From: Streptomyces sp. NRRL F-2580 | GTDB taxonomy: Bacteria; Actinomycetota; Actinomycetes; Streptomycetales; Streptomycetaceae | Assembly (NCBI RefSeq): GCF_000720115.1 | Contig: NZ_JOIR01000075.1 | Span: 1 to 10,281, forward strand | Length of the DNA: 10,281 bases | Direction of reading: 5' to 3' | Shown here: piece by piece, positions 1 through 6,985 of the stretch | How the letters are laid out: each line of letters starts with the position of its first letter | Numbering within the stretch: the stretch's first letter is position 1 | Translations under genes and position numbers: made by a program | The notes under the pieces: generated by a model | Databases searched by the model: none | What the model was told of the DNA's origin: nothing | Seen by the model: only the letters and a program-made list of their open reading frames with translations

Positions 1-465
1 GAGGCCTTCGGCGACGATCGCCCGCAGCCGACCGTCGTCGGCGCCTTGCTGTTGGGCGTCGAAGAGGCGCTGCGCGTAGGCGGGTGGGAGGTGGACGGTG
101 AGGCGTCGCATGCGGCCGTCGTCGGTGGTGCCGATGGGTGCGGTGTACCCGAACCGGGCGCGGGTCTCGACGGTGATCCCGGTGCGGGTGGCGGCTTCCT
201 TGCGGCGGCGGTCGCGGACCTTGGGCTGCCAGCGTGCGCGTACGGCGGTGTCGATCCGGTCGGTGATGGCCTTGGGCGGGGTTTTGCGTTCGCCGGTGCG
301 GTAGCGCTCGATGGAGCGCTGGCTGACGCCGAGCTCGGCTGCGACGGCCCTGGTGGTCTTCAGCTTGCCCATCAGGAAGTTGATGCGGCCCTTCAGTGTC
401 TTGGGCGGCTCTCGCGTGAACGTCTCGCGGCCCGCGCGCTCCAGGGCGTCGTCGATGTCCCCCAC
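1..465 (-). CDS. tpg: Terminal protein Tpg (telomere DNA-end protein), 3' end cut by window
   Basis: Tpg is covalently attached to the 5' ends of linear Streptomyces DNA and primes DNA synthesis that fills the 3' overhang left by replication. The visible 155 residues start MGDIDDALERAGRETF, carry a helix-turn-helix at about residues 36-60 (VAAELGVSQRSIERY), then the block ARFGYTAPIGTTDDGRMRRL and LTVHLPPAYAQRLFDAQQ, all of which I recognise from the Tpg family. Thr114 in this numbering sits in that block; from memory, Thr114 is the residue reported to be DNA-linked in S. lividans Tpg. The family is about 185 residues, so roughly 30 are missing beyond the window edge. The start is GTG at 465-463, preceded by GAAGGAGAA inside the end of tap with an 8-base spacer. 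The gap to the tap stop codon is 3 bases, so the two are almost certainly one transcript with coupled translation. Confidence 0.93.
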   Translation of the reverse strand, partial: MGDIDDALERAGRETFTREPPKTLKGRINFLMGKLKTTRAVAAELGVSQRSIERYRTGERKTPPKAITDRIDTAVRARWQPKVRDRRRKEAATRTGITVETRARFGYTAPIGTTDDGRMRRLTVHLPPAYAQRLFDAQQQGADDGRLRAIVAEGL

Positions 466-468
466 GGC

Positions 469-2553
469 CTATTCTCCTTCGTCCGTGACGGCGTCGCCGC
501 CCTTGATGTGCCGGGCCGGGTTCAGACCCTTCTCCATGAGGTCCACGGCCCACGCCATCTCCTGCACACCTTCGACCTTCGCGAGGCCCGGCGTCGTCCC
601 GAGACGGAAGGCACCGGGGAGCGGCTTGCCGGAGGTGGTGTAGGGCAGGAAGTCGAGCGGGGACGGCCCGGGGCTCGCGTAGACGACACAGTCCGAGAGC
701 ACACCGAGCGGGTACTGCCCGGTGGCCTTCGCCGTGTTGGCCATCTTGCGGTGCATGTTGACCCGCGCCTTGGAGATGACCGCCGCCCGGATGTCGGGCC
801 GCCAGGTCGGCCGCTCCAGCGCCGGCCACCGCTCCCCGTCGCGGTAGTGGCGTCCCTGGGGGCGCTCGCGGAGCTTGCCGATGCCGCCCTTGACGGTGGC
901 CTTGATCGCGGCGAGGACGGCCGCCATCCCGGGATCCACCTGCTTGTGGTGCTCCATCGCGGCGAGGAACTGCCGGTCGTCCAGCTCGGCACTCACGCCC
1001 AGATCGGCGAGCGTGTCCACATAAGCCGTCTTGAGGCGGTCGTGCCACGGGTCCAGGTAGGCGCCGGTCTCCCGCCGTAGGTACGCCTCGATCGGGGCGA
1101 CGTCGTAACCGAGTTCCTGGGCGTAGGCGAGGGTGTGCGTCTGGTACCAGGCCGGCCCGGTCGGCCGCTGCCCGGAGGGGGTGAACGGCGAGGGCAGGCG
1201 CGGGTCCAGCTCGATGTGCGAGAGGTCGACCAGCCAGGAGCCGGGGATCTTCTTGTTGAAGGTCGGGCGGTGGAAGTGGTCCGGTGCGGACAGGCCGACG
1301 ACCAGACGCGCGGCCGCCGCGAGGAACGCGGTGTTCAGGTCCAGGCCGATCGCGTAGGGCCGCAGGCACTCCTCATCCGTGAGCAGCTGCGGGTCCCGCA
1401 CCCACTGGTAGGCCTCCTCGTCCAGAACCCCGCCGGTCCATCCCTGCGCGGCGGGGTGTTCGGTGGGGGCCTCCGGCGGGGCGGGGTCCATCGGCTCGGT
1501 GCCGAGCGAGCCCGGGTTGTACGCGGACTCCCACTCGCCCGTGGTCTCGTTCTTCATGGCGCGGGTCGGCGGGCGCAGCGCGGTCATGAGTTCCAGCCCG
1601 GAGGTGGCGGTGGAGCCGCGCGGTGTGATCACCCGGGCTGCGTACGTACCCAGGGTGCGGGCGACGTCGGCTGGCTCCATGCCCGCGACGCCGGGCCAGG
1701 ACCGTGCATCGAGCGCGTCCCACGACAGGATTGCGAGCTGCACGCACTGCCGCTGCCCGGCCTGCGCCGGCCGGTAGATCCGCGCCCACGGCCCGAACCC
1801 GCGCTGCGTCAGCTTCCACTTCGCCTTGGCGAGCTGCTTGACGACCGGGTGGTCGTCCTCCAGACGCAGGGAGCGGCGTTGCTCGTGGCCCTCCAGCCGC
1901 TCGGGCATGCCCAGCCGCACGGCGGCCGCCGCGGTGAGGACGACCAGCGGATCACTGTCCTTGCCGTTGCGGTTCAGCCGCGGCGCACCGAGCCCGCACT
2001 CCTTCAGCGTCCACTCCACCAGCTGCGCAATCGTGGTGGCCGGGCAGTCCAGCACGATCCCGTCCACGCCGTACGCGCTCCCGTCACCGTCCAGAACCAC
2101 GAGCGGACCGTGCGGGAACCGCGGGTCGACAGCCGCCAGCGGAGCGGCCTTCCTCACCGGGCGGCGGGACGTCGTGCGCGCAGCCGGCACGGGCTCTGCG
2201 GCAGCCGGAGCCACAGGCGTGGCGGCGGGCGCGGCCGGGGCCGGGGCCGGTTGCTGGGTGGCGCCGGTGAAGGTCTGCGGTGCCGCAGTCGGCGCCGGCG
2301 CGGCCGCCGGGTATCGGTCGGCCCAGCCCTCCAGCAGCCGCAGATAGGCCTGCAGCCGCGGCGGCCTCGGCTCTGAGCGGCCGTTCTCCCAGTTCTTCAC
2401 CGTCTGCGCCGTCGACTTCAACGCCTGCGCAAGCTTCACCTGTGACACCCCGGCCGCTTCACGCAGCCGGGCCCGCTCCGCCGGCGGCGGCAGCTGCGGC
2501 TCGCCCTCCAGCAGCGCGTCTACCGCCTCGAACAGCTCTTCCTGACTCGGCAT
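469..2553 (-). CDS. tap: Telomere-associated protein Tap
   Basis: Tap binds the 3' overhang of linear replicon ends and recruits Tpg for end patching. The 694-residue product matches the family in size, order and neighbour. An XRE-type helix-turn-helix lies at about residues 25-70 (SQVKLAQALKSTAQTVKNW), followed by an Ala/Pro-rich linker at about 83-127 and a long conserved core. The core holds three segments that resemble polymerase motifs: IGLDLNTAF at 402-410 (motif A-like), IKATVKGGIGKL at 550-561 (motif B-like, Lys/Gly-rich) and LSDCVVYAS at 619-627 (motif C-like, with one acidic residue). From memory, Tap was reported to have primase activity, which would fit. ATG at 2553 is preferred over the adjacent GTG at 2556 because GGAGG at 2565-2561 is 7 bases from the ATG but only 4 from the GTG. 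The gene is intact and precedes tpg by 3 bases. Confidence 0.93.
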   Translation of the reverse strand: MPSQEELFEAVDALLEGEPQLPPPAERARLREAAGVSQVKLAQALKSTAQTVKNWENGRSEPRPPRLQAYLRLLEGWADRYPAAAPAPTAAPQTFTGATQQPAPAPAAPAATPVAPAAAEPVPAARTTSRRPVRKAAPLAAVDPRFPHGPLVVLDGDGSAYGVDGIVLDCPATTIAQLVEWTLKECGLGAPRLNRNGKDSDPLVVLTAAAAVRLGMPERLEGHEQRRSLRLEDDHPVVKQLAKAKWKLTQRGFGPWARIYRPAQAGQRQCVQLAILSWDALDARSWPGVAGMEPADVARTLGTYAARVITPRGSTATSGLELMTALRPPTRAMKNETTGEWESAYNPGSLGTEPMDPAPPEAPTEHPAAQGWTGGVLDEEAYQWVRDPQLLTDEECLRPYAIGLDLNTAFLAAAARLVVGLSAPDHFHRPTFNKKIPGSWLVDLSHIELDPRLPSPFTPSGQRPTGPAWYQTHTLAYAQELGYDVAPIEAYLRRETGAYLDPWHDRLKTAYVDTLADLGVSAELDDRQFLAAMEHHKQVDPGMAAVLAAIKATVKGGIGKLRERPQGRHYRDGERWPALERPTWRPDIRAAVISKARVNMHRKMANTAKATGQYPLGVLSDCVVYASPGPSPLDFLPYTTSGKPLPGAFRLGTTPGLAKVEGVQEMAWAVDLMEKGLNPARHIKGGDAVTDEGE
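472..477 (-). promoter_or_regulatory. Ribosome binding site of tpg, inside the end of tap
   Basis: The minus strand reads AAGGAG/GGAGAA just before the tap stop codon, 8 bases from the GTG at 465. It fixes the tpg start, which an ATG-only search would miss, and supports translational coupling of tap and tpg. Confidence 0.7.
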
Positions 2554-2556
2554 CAC

Positions 2557-2565
2557 TCCACCTCC
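2557..2565 (-). promoter_or_regulatory. Ribosome binding site deciding the tap start
   Basis: The minus strand reads GGAGGTGGA immediately before GTGATG. The spacing (4 bases to GTG, 7 to ATG) favours the ATG at 2553. Confidence 0.65.
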
Positions 2566-2578
2566 ACCCCAGACACTA

Positions 2579-2614
2579 GCAGAATTTAACTCTGAAATCG
2601 CCTCTGAATTTAAC
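2579..2614 (-). promoter_or_regulatory. AT-rich 12-bp repeats upstream of tap (candidate operator)
   Basis: On the plus strand three consecutive 12-mers read GCAGAATTTAAC, TCTGAAATCGCC and TCTGAATTTAAC. The first and third share AGAATTTAAC / TGAATTTAAC, so GAATTTAA recurs exactly 24 bp apart (2582-2589 and 2606-2613), and TCTGAA recurs 12 bp apart. The block is strikingly AT-rich for this replicon and lies 26-61 bases upstream of the tap ATG, where a promoter would be. A site for autoregulation by the Tap helix-turn-helix is an inference; no clear -35/-10 pair could be assigned. Confidence 0.45.
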
Positions 2615-2691
2615 CCTTGAGAGTGTTCTTGGGGTAGTGGTTCTGTTTACGAGGGTGCGCTGCCCTTCGACAGTGGTTTGGGAGACGCCTC

Positions 2692-3825
2692 CTACTCGGA
2701 GTCCGGCTCCATGCTCGCCACGTGATAGGCGAAGTACTCCACGTCGGGGTTCTGGGAGAACGCTGCGGACCGTGCTGCTGTGAGGAGCTGGCGGTTGCTG
2801 TAGCCACGCCGAGCGGCTTTGACCAAGCCGCCGCGGAACTCCTTTTGCTGCTGCTCGCTGGGCTCGTTCCCGTGAGCTTCGTTCCAGCTGGCCGTCCACA
2901 CTTCGCGGGCACCGTCCATCCGCGTGAACTGCTCCCATGAGACGGGGGCATGGCGGAGCTGGGCCAGCGACAGCCCCCATGACAACGTGCTGCTCTGCTT
3001 CGTGCCGGCGATCACAGCGGCACAGATGATCTCTCCCTCAGAACGGCCTTCCTCGGTAAGCACGGCGCGGGCATCGAGGAACTCGTCCCATTCGGCCTGT
3101 GATGGGGAGTGATCCCAGTCATCGCTGTCTGCAGCAATGGCCCAAGCATGCAGCCAGGCCGACTCAGCGGCTGCTGCCCAGAAGTCCGCTTCCTGCCATG
3201 AGTGCGGGGCGCCCCCGTTGAGAAGATGGTCGGTTTCCGAGGGGCGGGCGCTTGTCGTCGTCAGGATGCGACGCGCTTCCTGCTGGAGGTCGGAGACGCG
3301 GCGCCACGCGATCCCGCAGCAGTAGCGGAAGACGTTAAGAGGCAGCACCTTCGGGCTCGTCATCGCGATCTCGATGATTTCGTCCCAGGATTCTTCAGGC
3401 AGCCCAGCGGTCCGAAAGCGGTCGATGCTGCTCTTCCAGTCCGCGGGCAGCTCGGCGGACCGACGGACAGAGTGTCGGCCTATCTCCCATGCTTGCCAGG
3501 CGGTCAGAAATGTCTGCCGGTAGGAGAGCTTTGGCAGGTCCTGTTCGGTCAGTACCTGCGCTGCTTGCTTCAGGGCCTCTGCCCACCGCAGAGCATCGTC
3601 CGCGACGTTTGCGACGACCGAGGCGTCGACGGTGGCGGAACTCTTGCCGCTGTTGCACGGTTCGCAGCTGGTGACCAGGTTGTCAGGGATGTCGGAACCT
3701 CCGAGCGCAACCGGCACCACGTGGTCAACGCGCAGAGGTACGGCCGGCGCGGAGGCCCCGCAGTACCTGCAAGTGTGGTTGTCCCTGCGCAAGATTTCGT
3801 ATCGCAGGCGCTTGGAAACGGCCAT
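2692..3825 (-). CDS. HNH endonuclease with long uncharacterised C-terminal region
   Basis: The N-terminus is a compact HNH nuclease module with a zinc-binding frame: CRYC at residues 19-22, DHVVP at 34-38 (metal/catalytic Asp-His), the conserved Asn49 and CEPCN at 54-58. This ββα-metal fold cuts DNA. The remaining ~300 of 377 residues are predicted helical, contain many Trp, and match no domain I can name. The ATG at 3825 lies directly before KRLRYEILRRD, the usual beginning of this module, with CTAGGGGG 6 bases upstream as ribosome binding sequence. The gene ends 138 bases before the tap start and lies in the same direction, but the tap-side repeats suggest a separate promoter. Possible roles are a defence nuclease, a remnant of a phage or mobile element, or a helper in end processing; the sequence does not decide. 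The nuclease call is firm, the role is not. Confidence 0.85.
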   Translation of the reverse strand: MAVSKRLRYEILRRDNHTCRYCGASAPAVPLRVDHVVPVALGGSDIPDNLVTSCEPCNSGKSSATVDASVVANVADDALRWAEALKQAAQVLTEQDLPKLSYRQTFLTAWQAWEIGRHSVRRSAELPADWKSSIDRFRTAGLPEESWDEIIEIAMTSPKVLPLNVFRYCCGIAWRRVSDLQQEARRILTTTSARPSETDHLLNGGAPHSWQEADFWAAAAESAWLHAWAIAADSDDWDHSPSQAEWDEFLDARAVLTEEGRSEGEIICAAVIAGTKQSSTLSWGLSLAQLRHAPVSWEQFTRMDGAREVWTASWNEAHGNEPSEQQQKEFRGGLVKAARRGYSNRQLLTAARSAAFSQNPDVEYFAYHVASMEPDSE

Positions 3826-3943
3826 GAAGTACCCCCTAGGACAGATTTGTGGCAGGGCTTGCGGGGCCAGCTGCGATCTCGCGGTTGGCTGTCAGCAGTC
3901 GTGGAGACTGGGGAGGATCTGGGCTGCCAAGTCGCTTCCGGCC

Positions 3944-4471
3944 CTATTCAGGGTTGGGCGCCGGCAGGGCGGGCTCTCCGAGGACCCGTGTGGGCGACTG
4001 GAGCCCGACACGCTGCCACCACAGCCCGTCCGCGTCGAGGAACTGGATGGTCAGCCGCTGATTGGTGGCGTTGACGGGGGCGATGCCTTCATCCGTCCCC
4101 ACTTCGTACCCGTGCACAGGGTCGAGCAGCGGGCCCCAGCCCTGCTCCCGCAGTTCAAGGTGCCTGGCCTGACCGGCCGATACGTTGTGGAACACCCGCT
4201 GATCGTCCTCGGACCAGCGGACCGCGACCGGCTGGCCGTCGACATCGGCGTCGGCCCTGATGATCCGCAGCTCAAGCAGAGGTTCGGAGCTGTGGTTGAC
4301 CACCTCGCCCCGGTTCGCGTCTATGACAGACACCACCAGTCGTGCCTGCGCCACTTGCCTGTCGGTCTCGTCCTTCCGTCGCATGCGTACCTCATGCACG
4401 GCCAACCAGAGGGCCACGCCTGTTGCTGCTGTTGTCGCTATCGCGCTGGCCGCGTCCCAGAAGTCACTCAT
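3944..4471 (-). CDS. Membrane-anchored protein of unknown function
   Basis: This 175-residue protein has one hydrophobic segment near its N-terminus (about residues 7-25, IATTAATGVALWLAVHEV), followed by a basic stop-transfer stretch (RMRRKDETDRQ) and a mostly beta-rich soluble part of about 130 residues (LVVSVIDANRGEVVNHSSEP, later RLTIQFLDADGLWWQRV). The basic stretch after the helix predicts that the soluble part stays in the cytoplasm. Proteins with this layout are common in Streptomyces and are not functionally assigned; I recognise no named family. The ATG at 4471 has no purine-rich binding site but follows TAGGGT by 6 bases, as in leaderless transcripts. It is 118 bases upstream of the HNH gene on the same strand and divergent from the pentapeptide-repeat gene. 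Confidence 0.75.
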   Translation of the reverse strand: MSDFWDAASAIATTAATGVALWLAVHEVRMRRKDETDRQVAQARLVVSVIDANRGEVVNHSSEPLLELRIIRADADVDGQPVAVRWSEDDQRVFHNVSAGQARHLELREQGWGPLLDPVHGYEVGTDEGIAPVNATNQRLTIQFLDADGLWWQRVGLQSPTRVLGEPALPAPNPE

Positions 4472-4477
4472 GCGTGG

Positions 4478-4483
4478 ACCCTA
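4478..4483 (-). promoter_or_regulatory. Possible -10 element for a leaderless transcript
   Basis: The minus strand reads TAGGGT with a 6-base spacer to the ATG at 4471. TANNNT at this distance is the usual arrangement of leaderless actinobacterial promoters. No convincing -35 was seen. Confidence 0.35.
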
Positions 4484-4654
4484 GACCCCGCGTCACGTCG
4501 CTTGGAGCGCACTTTCGTCCTCTCCTCGAACCTGGTGGGGGCAAGCCCTCAGCGACCCTGGGCAAGGCCGCCCCGTTGCTGGTGGCGGACGACGGAAGCA
4601 GCACAGTTCTGAAGCTTCCCGCTCCGAAGACTGCGCGCCGCCTTCGCCCGGGTA

Positions 4655-5767
4655 TTGGTAATTGCGGAGGCGGTGAGCTGGAACCAGTCTGGCGCCGGGA
4701 CGGTCCTACGGTGTGTGACCTCGAACCTGCCACGGCGCCGGGGCGAACGGCGCGGCTTACGCCTGTGGCCCGTTGGTGCAGTCCTTGCTCTGTCTTTCAC
4801 CCTCGCGATCACGGTGGCGGCCCTAGTGTTCTTCGCGGGGTGGGACCTGCTTGGAGCCCAGGGCCTAAGGACCGAAACCCGACTTGCGTCGAGCACGCTT
4901 TTCGACCTGGTGAAACTGTCGTTTGGCGCGGTCGCCGGTGCTGGTGCGCTGGTGGCGTTGGTTGTGGCCTACCGGCGCCAGCGAGTCGACGAAGACGCGG
5001 CCTTGCGCGACGCCACCCGGCTGCATACCGAACGCTTCACCACCGCGGTCTCCCAGCTCGGCGCGGAATCTGCCGCGGTACGCCTGGGCGGCGTGTACGC
5101 CCTGGCAGGCCTCGCCGACGATGCTCCCACCCGCGACTTGCGCCAGACATGCATCGACGTCCTGTGCGCCTACCTCCGCCTGCCCTACACAGCCGAACCC
5201 GACTTGCCACCGGGGGACGCGGATGCCCGACACCTGTACCTCTTCCTGCGGGAAGTCCGACACACCGTCATCCGCCTCATCCGCGACCACCTCCGCCTGC
5301 CCCTCGAACACCCCAGCTCCTGGCAGGGCCATGACCTGGACTTCACAGGCGTCGTCTTCGACGGAGGGAGCTTCGGCGGCGCGGTCTTCTCCGGCGGCAC
5401 GGTGCGCTTCGGCCGCGCGGTGTTCCCCGGTCGCACGGTGACCTTCGACGGCGCGGTGCTCTCCGGAGGCACGGTGAGGTTCGACCGTGCGGTGTTCTCT
5501 GGCGGCACGGTGTGCTTTGACGACGCGAAGTTCTCCGGAGGCACGGCGAAATTCGACCGTGCGGTGTTCTCTGGCGGCACGGTGAGCTTCGACCGTGCGG
5601 TGTTTTCCGGCGACACGGTGAGCTTTGAGCATTCGGTGTTCTCCGGCGGCACGGTTGACTTCTCTGCCGCGCGTGGCGGTCCTCCGTCTGGCCTCGTGCC
5701 TTCGAATGGGCAGCCTCTTCCGGCTGGACTACGCATACCTAACCCATGGAACCCGCCGACGGCCTGA
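4655..5767 (+). CDS. Membrane protein with pentapeptide-type tandem repeats
   Basis: The product is about 370 residues. Two hydrophobic segments lie at about residues 38-60 and 88-106, the second followed by YRRQR. Next comes a helical domain (FTTAVSQLGAESAAVRLGG at 128-146, then QTCIDVLCAYLRLPY at 164-178) that I know from actinobacterial pentapeptide-repeat proteins, where it precedes the repeats. Residues 243-338 are eight units of 12 residues with consensus AVFSGGTVxFDR, expected to form a right-handed beta-helix. The tail of ~30 residues is Pro-rich. The annotated start (TTG at 4655) is weak; GTG at 4673 and GTG at 4715 are in frame before the first hydrophobic segment, and none has a good ribosome binding site, so the true N-terminus may be shorter. 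It is divergent from the membrane-protein gene ending at 3944. The function of this family is unknown; no enzymatic motif is visible. Confidence 0.85.
   Translation: MVIAEAVSWNQSGAGTVLRCVTSNLPRRRGERRGLRLWPVGAVLALSFTLAITVAALVFFAGWDLLGAQGLRTETRLASSTLFDLVKLSFGAVAGAGALVALVVAYRRQRVDEDAALRDATRLHTERFTTAVSQLGAESAAVRLGGVYALAGLADDAPTRDLRQTCIDVLCAYLRLPYTAEPDLPPGDADARHLYLFLREVRHTVIRLIRDHLRLPLEHPSSWQGHDLDFTGVVFDGGSFGGAVFSGGTVRFGRAVFPGRTVTFDGAVLSGGTVRFDRAVFSGGTVCFDDAKFSGGTAKFDRAVFSGGTVSFDRAVFSGDTVSFEHSVFSGGTVDFSAARGGPPSGLVPSNGQPLPAGLRIPNPWNPPTA
5381..5668 (+). repeat. Eight tandem 36-bp repeats coding for 12-residue units
   Basis: Units begin at 5381, 5417, 5453, 5489, 5525, 5561, 5597 and 5633. Each encodes a variant of AVFSGGTVxFDR. 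Several stretches are nearly identical at DNA level (for example gcggtgttctctggcggcac near 5489 and 5561), so the array probably grew by recombination within the gene. It stays in frame throughout. Confidence 0.9.
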
Positions 5768-6146
5768 CCCCTCACCGTCAAAGGCCCGCTAGGTCACAAA
5801 GATGTCGCCCCTGGGCCGCACCGCGCGCCGCGCCTGCCCGCCGGTCCCCGCGCCCGCCCCCGCTCCGGCCGCCACCCCCGCACCCGCCGCGCCGCTGGTG
5901 CGGGGGGAGGCCGCAGATCCGCGGGCTGCGCCCGCGCACGCGAAGTGCTCCTGGGGCCCGCGCGATCTCGACCTCGTTGACCGGGCCCGTGCCCTGGAGT
6001 AGCTGAAGGTGTACCCGGCCGCGCATTCCCAGATGGTGTCGATGGGGCGGGACATCCTGCCGGAGCGGGAAGCGGGCCTCGTGGTCGGCTCACGTCAGTG
6101 GCCGCCGGCGACTCCTGCCACAGCCGCCGCACAGAAGCGTTCCCGC
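5768..6146. other. 379-base stretch without a convincing gene
   Basis: The left part (about 5810-5900) is extremely C-rich on the plus strand and gives Pro/Ala or Gly/Arg runs in every frame, which is not protein-like. Small ORFs exist on both strands (5802-6002 plus; 5789-6055 minus, beginning MSRPIDTIWECAAGYTF), but none has a good ribosome binding site, a recognisable domain or stable codon bias. The right part (about 5980-6060) may be the remnant of a decayed gene. One GC hairpin lies at 5920-5936. Confidence 0.5.
5920..5936. terminator. GC-rich hairpin, possible terminator
   Basis: A perfect 7-bp stem (CGCGGGC / GCCCGCG) closes a TGC loop. It lies ~150 bases after the pentapeptide-repeat gene and between convergent genes, so it could stop transcription from either side; there is no T-run. 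On the opposite strand the loop is GCA, as in archetypal Streptomyces telomere hairpins, but it stands alone. Confidence 0.25.
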
Positions 6147-6689
6147 TCAGGCGTTCGCTCGCCAGAGGGGTGGCCAACTGGCCCGTTCCGCGATGACCGC
6201 ACCCGGTACTTGCAGGCTCGCCCGCGCCTTTTCGTAGAAAACCCGACGAGCGGTCCTGTAAGCGCTGTACGCCTGGTCCCATGTAGCGGCCTCTGTTGTC
6301 GGCCGGCCTTGTGCCAGCCATTCGAGATGCCAAACTGCGTCGTTGAGCTCCCGGACCGCTTCGGCTGCGTCCGGATCGGCCAGCAGGCGCAGGGGCTCGG
6401 TCATGGCTGCGCGTCGCAACTCTGCCTTGGCAGCCTCTGCCAGGGCGTCGCCTGTCGTTGCAACGGGAGTGGGGTCCTCAGTCAAGCCCCGGTGAGCAGC
6501 CAGCCGCTGGTAGAGGACTACGCAGTCCTTGATCGCCTGGCCATAGTCGCTGTACGCCTGCAGGAGCAGCCCGTCCCATCGTGCCCCTTGTTCCCGTCGC
6601 CAGCGGCTGCGTTCGTGCAGCGCCCCGACGGCGTACGACATGACTGCGCCTACCACGACGCCGATCAGGGTCGACAGCTGATCAACCAC
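6147..6689 (-). CDS. Small membrane-anchored helical protein, function unknown
   Basis: The product has 180 residues. An N-terminal hydrophobic segment (about residues 5-22, STLIGVVVGAVMSYAVGA) is followed by the basic stretch HERSRWRREQ, and then by a wholly helical region with Gln, Glu, Arg and Tyr spaced as in a helical bundle or coiled coil (QAYSDYGQAIKDCVVLYQRL; later WHLEWLAQGR and YSAYRTARRVFYEKARASL). The soluble part should be cytoplasmic. The layout is common among uncharacterised Streptomyces proteins and no family name can be given. The start is GTG at 6689, with GGGGGAAG 5 or so bases upstream; CTAGGGGG precedes it as it does the HNH gene. It converges on the pentapeptide-repeat gene and lies 296 bases downstream of the helicase gene on the same strand, too far to call one operon. 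Confidence 0.75.
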   Translation of the reverse strand: MVDQLSTLIGVVVGAVMSYAVGALHERSRWRREQGARWDGLLLQAYSDYGQAIKDCVVLYQRLAAHRGLTEDPTPVATTGDALAEAAKAELRRAAMTEPLRLLADPDAAEAVRELNDAVWHLEWLAQGRPTTEAATWDQAYSAYRTARRVFYEKARASLQVPGAVIAERASWPPLWRANA

Positions 6690-6985
6690 GGATCTTCCCC
6701 CTAGCTAGACAGGCCCCCTACGACTGGCAATCCCCAGTTGGCGGCGCGTCCACTCGGCACGGTTGCCTTGAGTTGGCAAGGGATCGGATCTGCTTGGCCG
6801 AGGCTATTCGGCTTCTACGAGCCGAGCCCAGGTGGGCATGGGCAGATCGACCCTGCGGCCGGTACCGCATTCGGCGGACCCAGGCACGCGGGGCGGGGTG
6901 GGACGAGGAGGCGTCCAGCCGGTGCGGTCTCTGGCGAGTGGCGTGGCGTGCGTGTAGCACGTGCTTCTCTGCCGGGCTGCCTGCC
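6690..6985. other. 296-base gap downstream of the helicase gene
   Basis: No gene is convincing here; the ORFs that cross it are antisense shadows of the helicase gene. Short inverted repeats are present (TGCGG-CCGGTA-CCGCA near 6855-6870 and GCACGTGC near 6958), but none is strong enough to call a terminator. The 6690-6710 end holds the leader of the downstream membrane-protein gene. Confidence 0.4.

Noticed and set aside
46..1080. 344-codon plus-strand ORF across tpg and the end of tap
   Set aside because: It spans two recognised minus-strand genes and has Gly/Arg/Val-rich composition without any motif.
1135..2376. Long plus-strand ORF opposite tap
   Set aside because: Arg/Gly-rich translation with no domain; it is the antisense shadow expected from the third-position G/C bias of tap.
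4342..5334. 330-codon plus-strand ORF overlapping the divergent intergenic region
   Set aside because: Pro/Arg-rich; the other plus-strand frame contains the pentapeptide-repeat protein.
5381..5668. Regular 36-bp repeats as a CRISPR array
   Set aside because: There are no spacers; units are directly adjacent and encode an in-frame protein repeat.
5802..6002. Small plus-strand ORF in the gap after the pentapeptide-repeat gene
   Set aside because: Translation is mostly Ala/Pro from a C-rich run, with a poor ribosome binding site; not convincing as a gene.
5789..6055. Small minus-strand ORF beginning MSRPIDTIWECAAGYTF
   Set aside because: The first ~20 residues look protein-like, but the rest is Ala/Gly/Arg low complexity and the neighbouring frame looks better in places; at most a decayed remnant.
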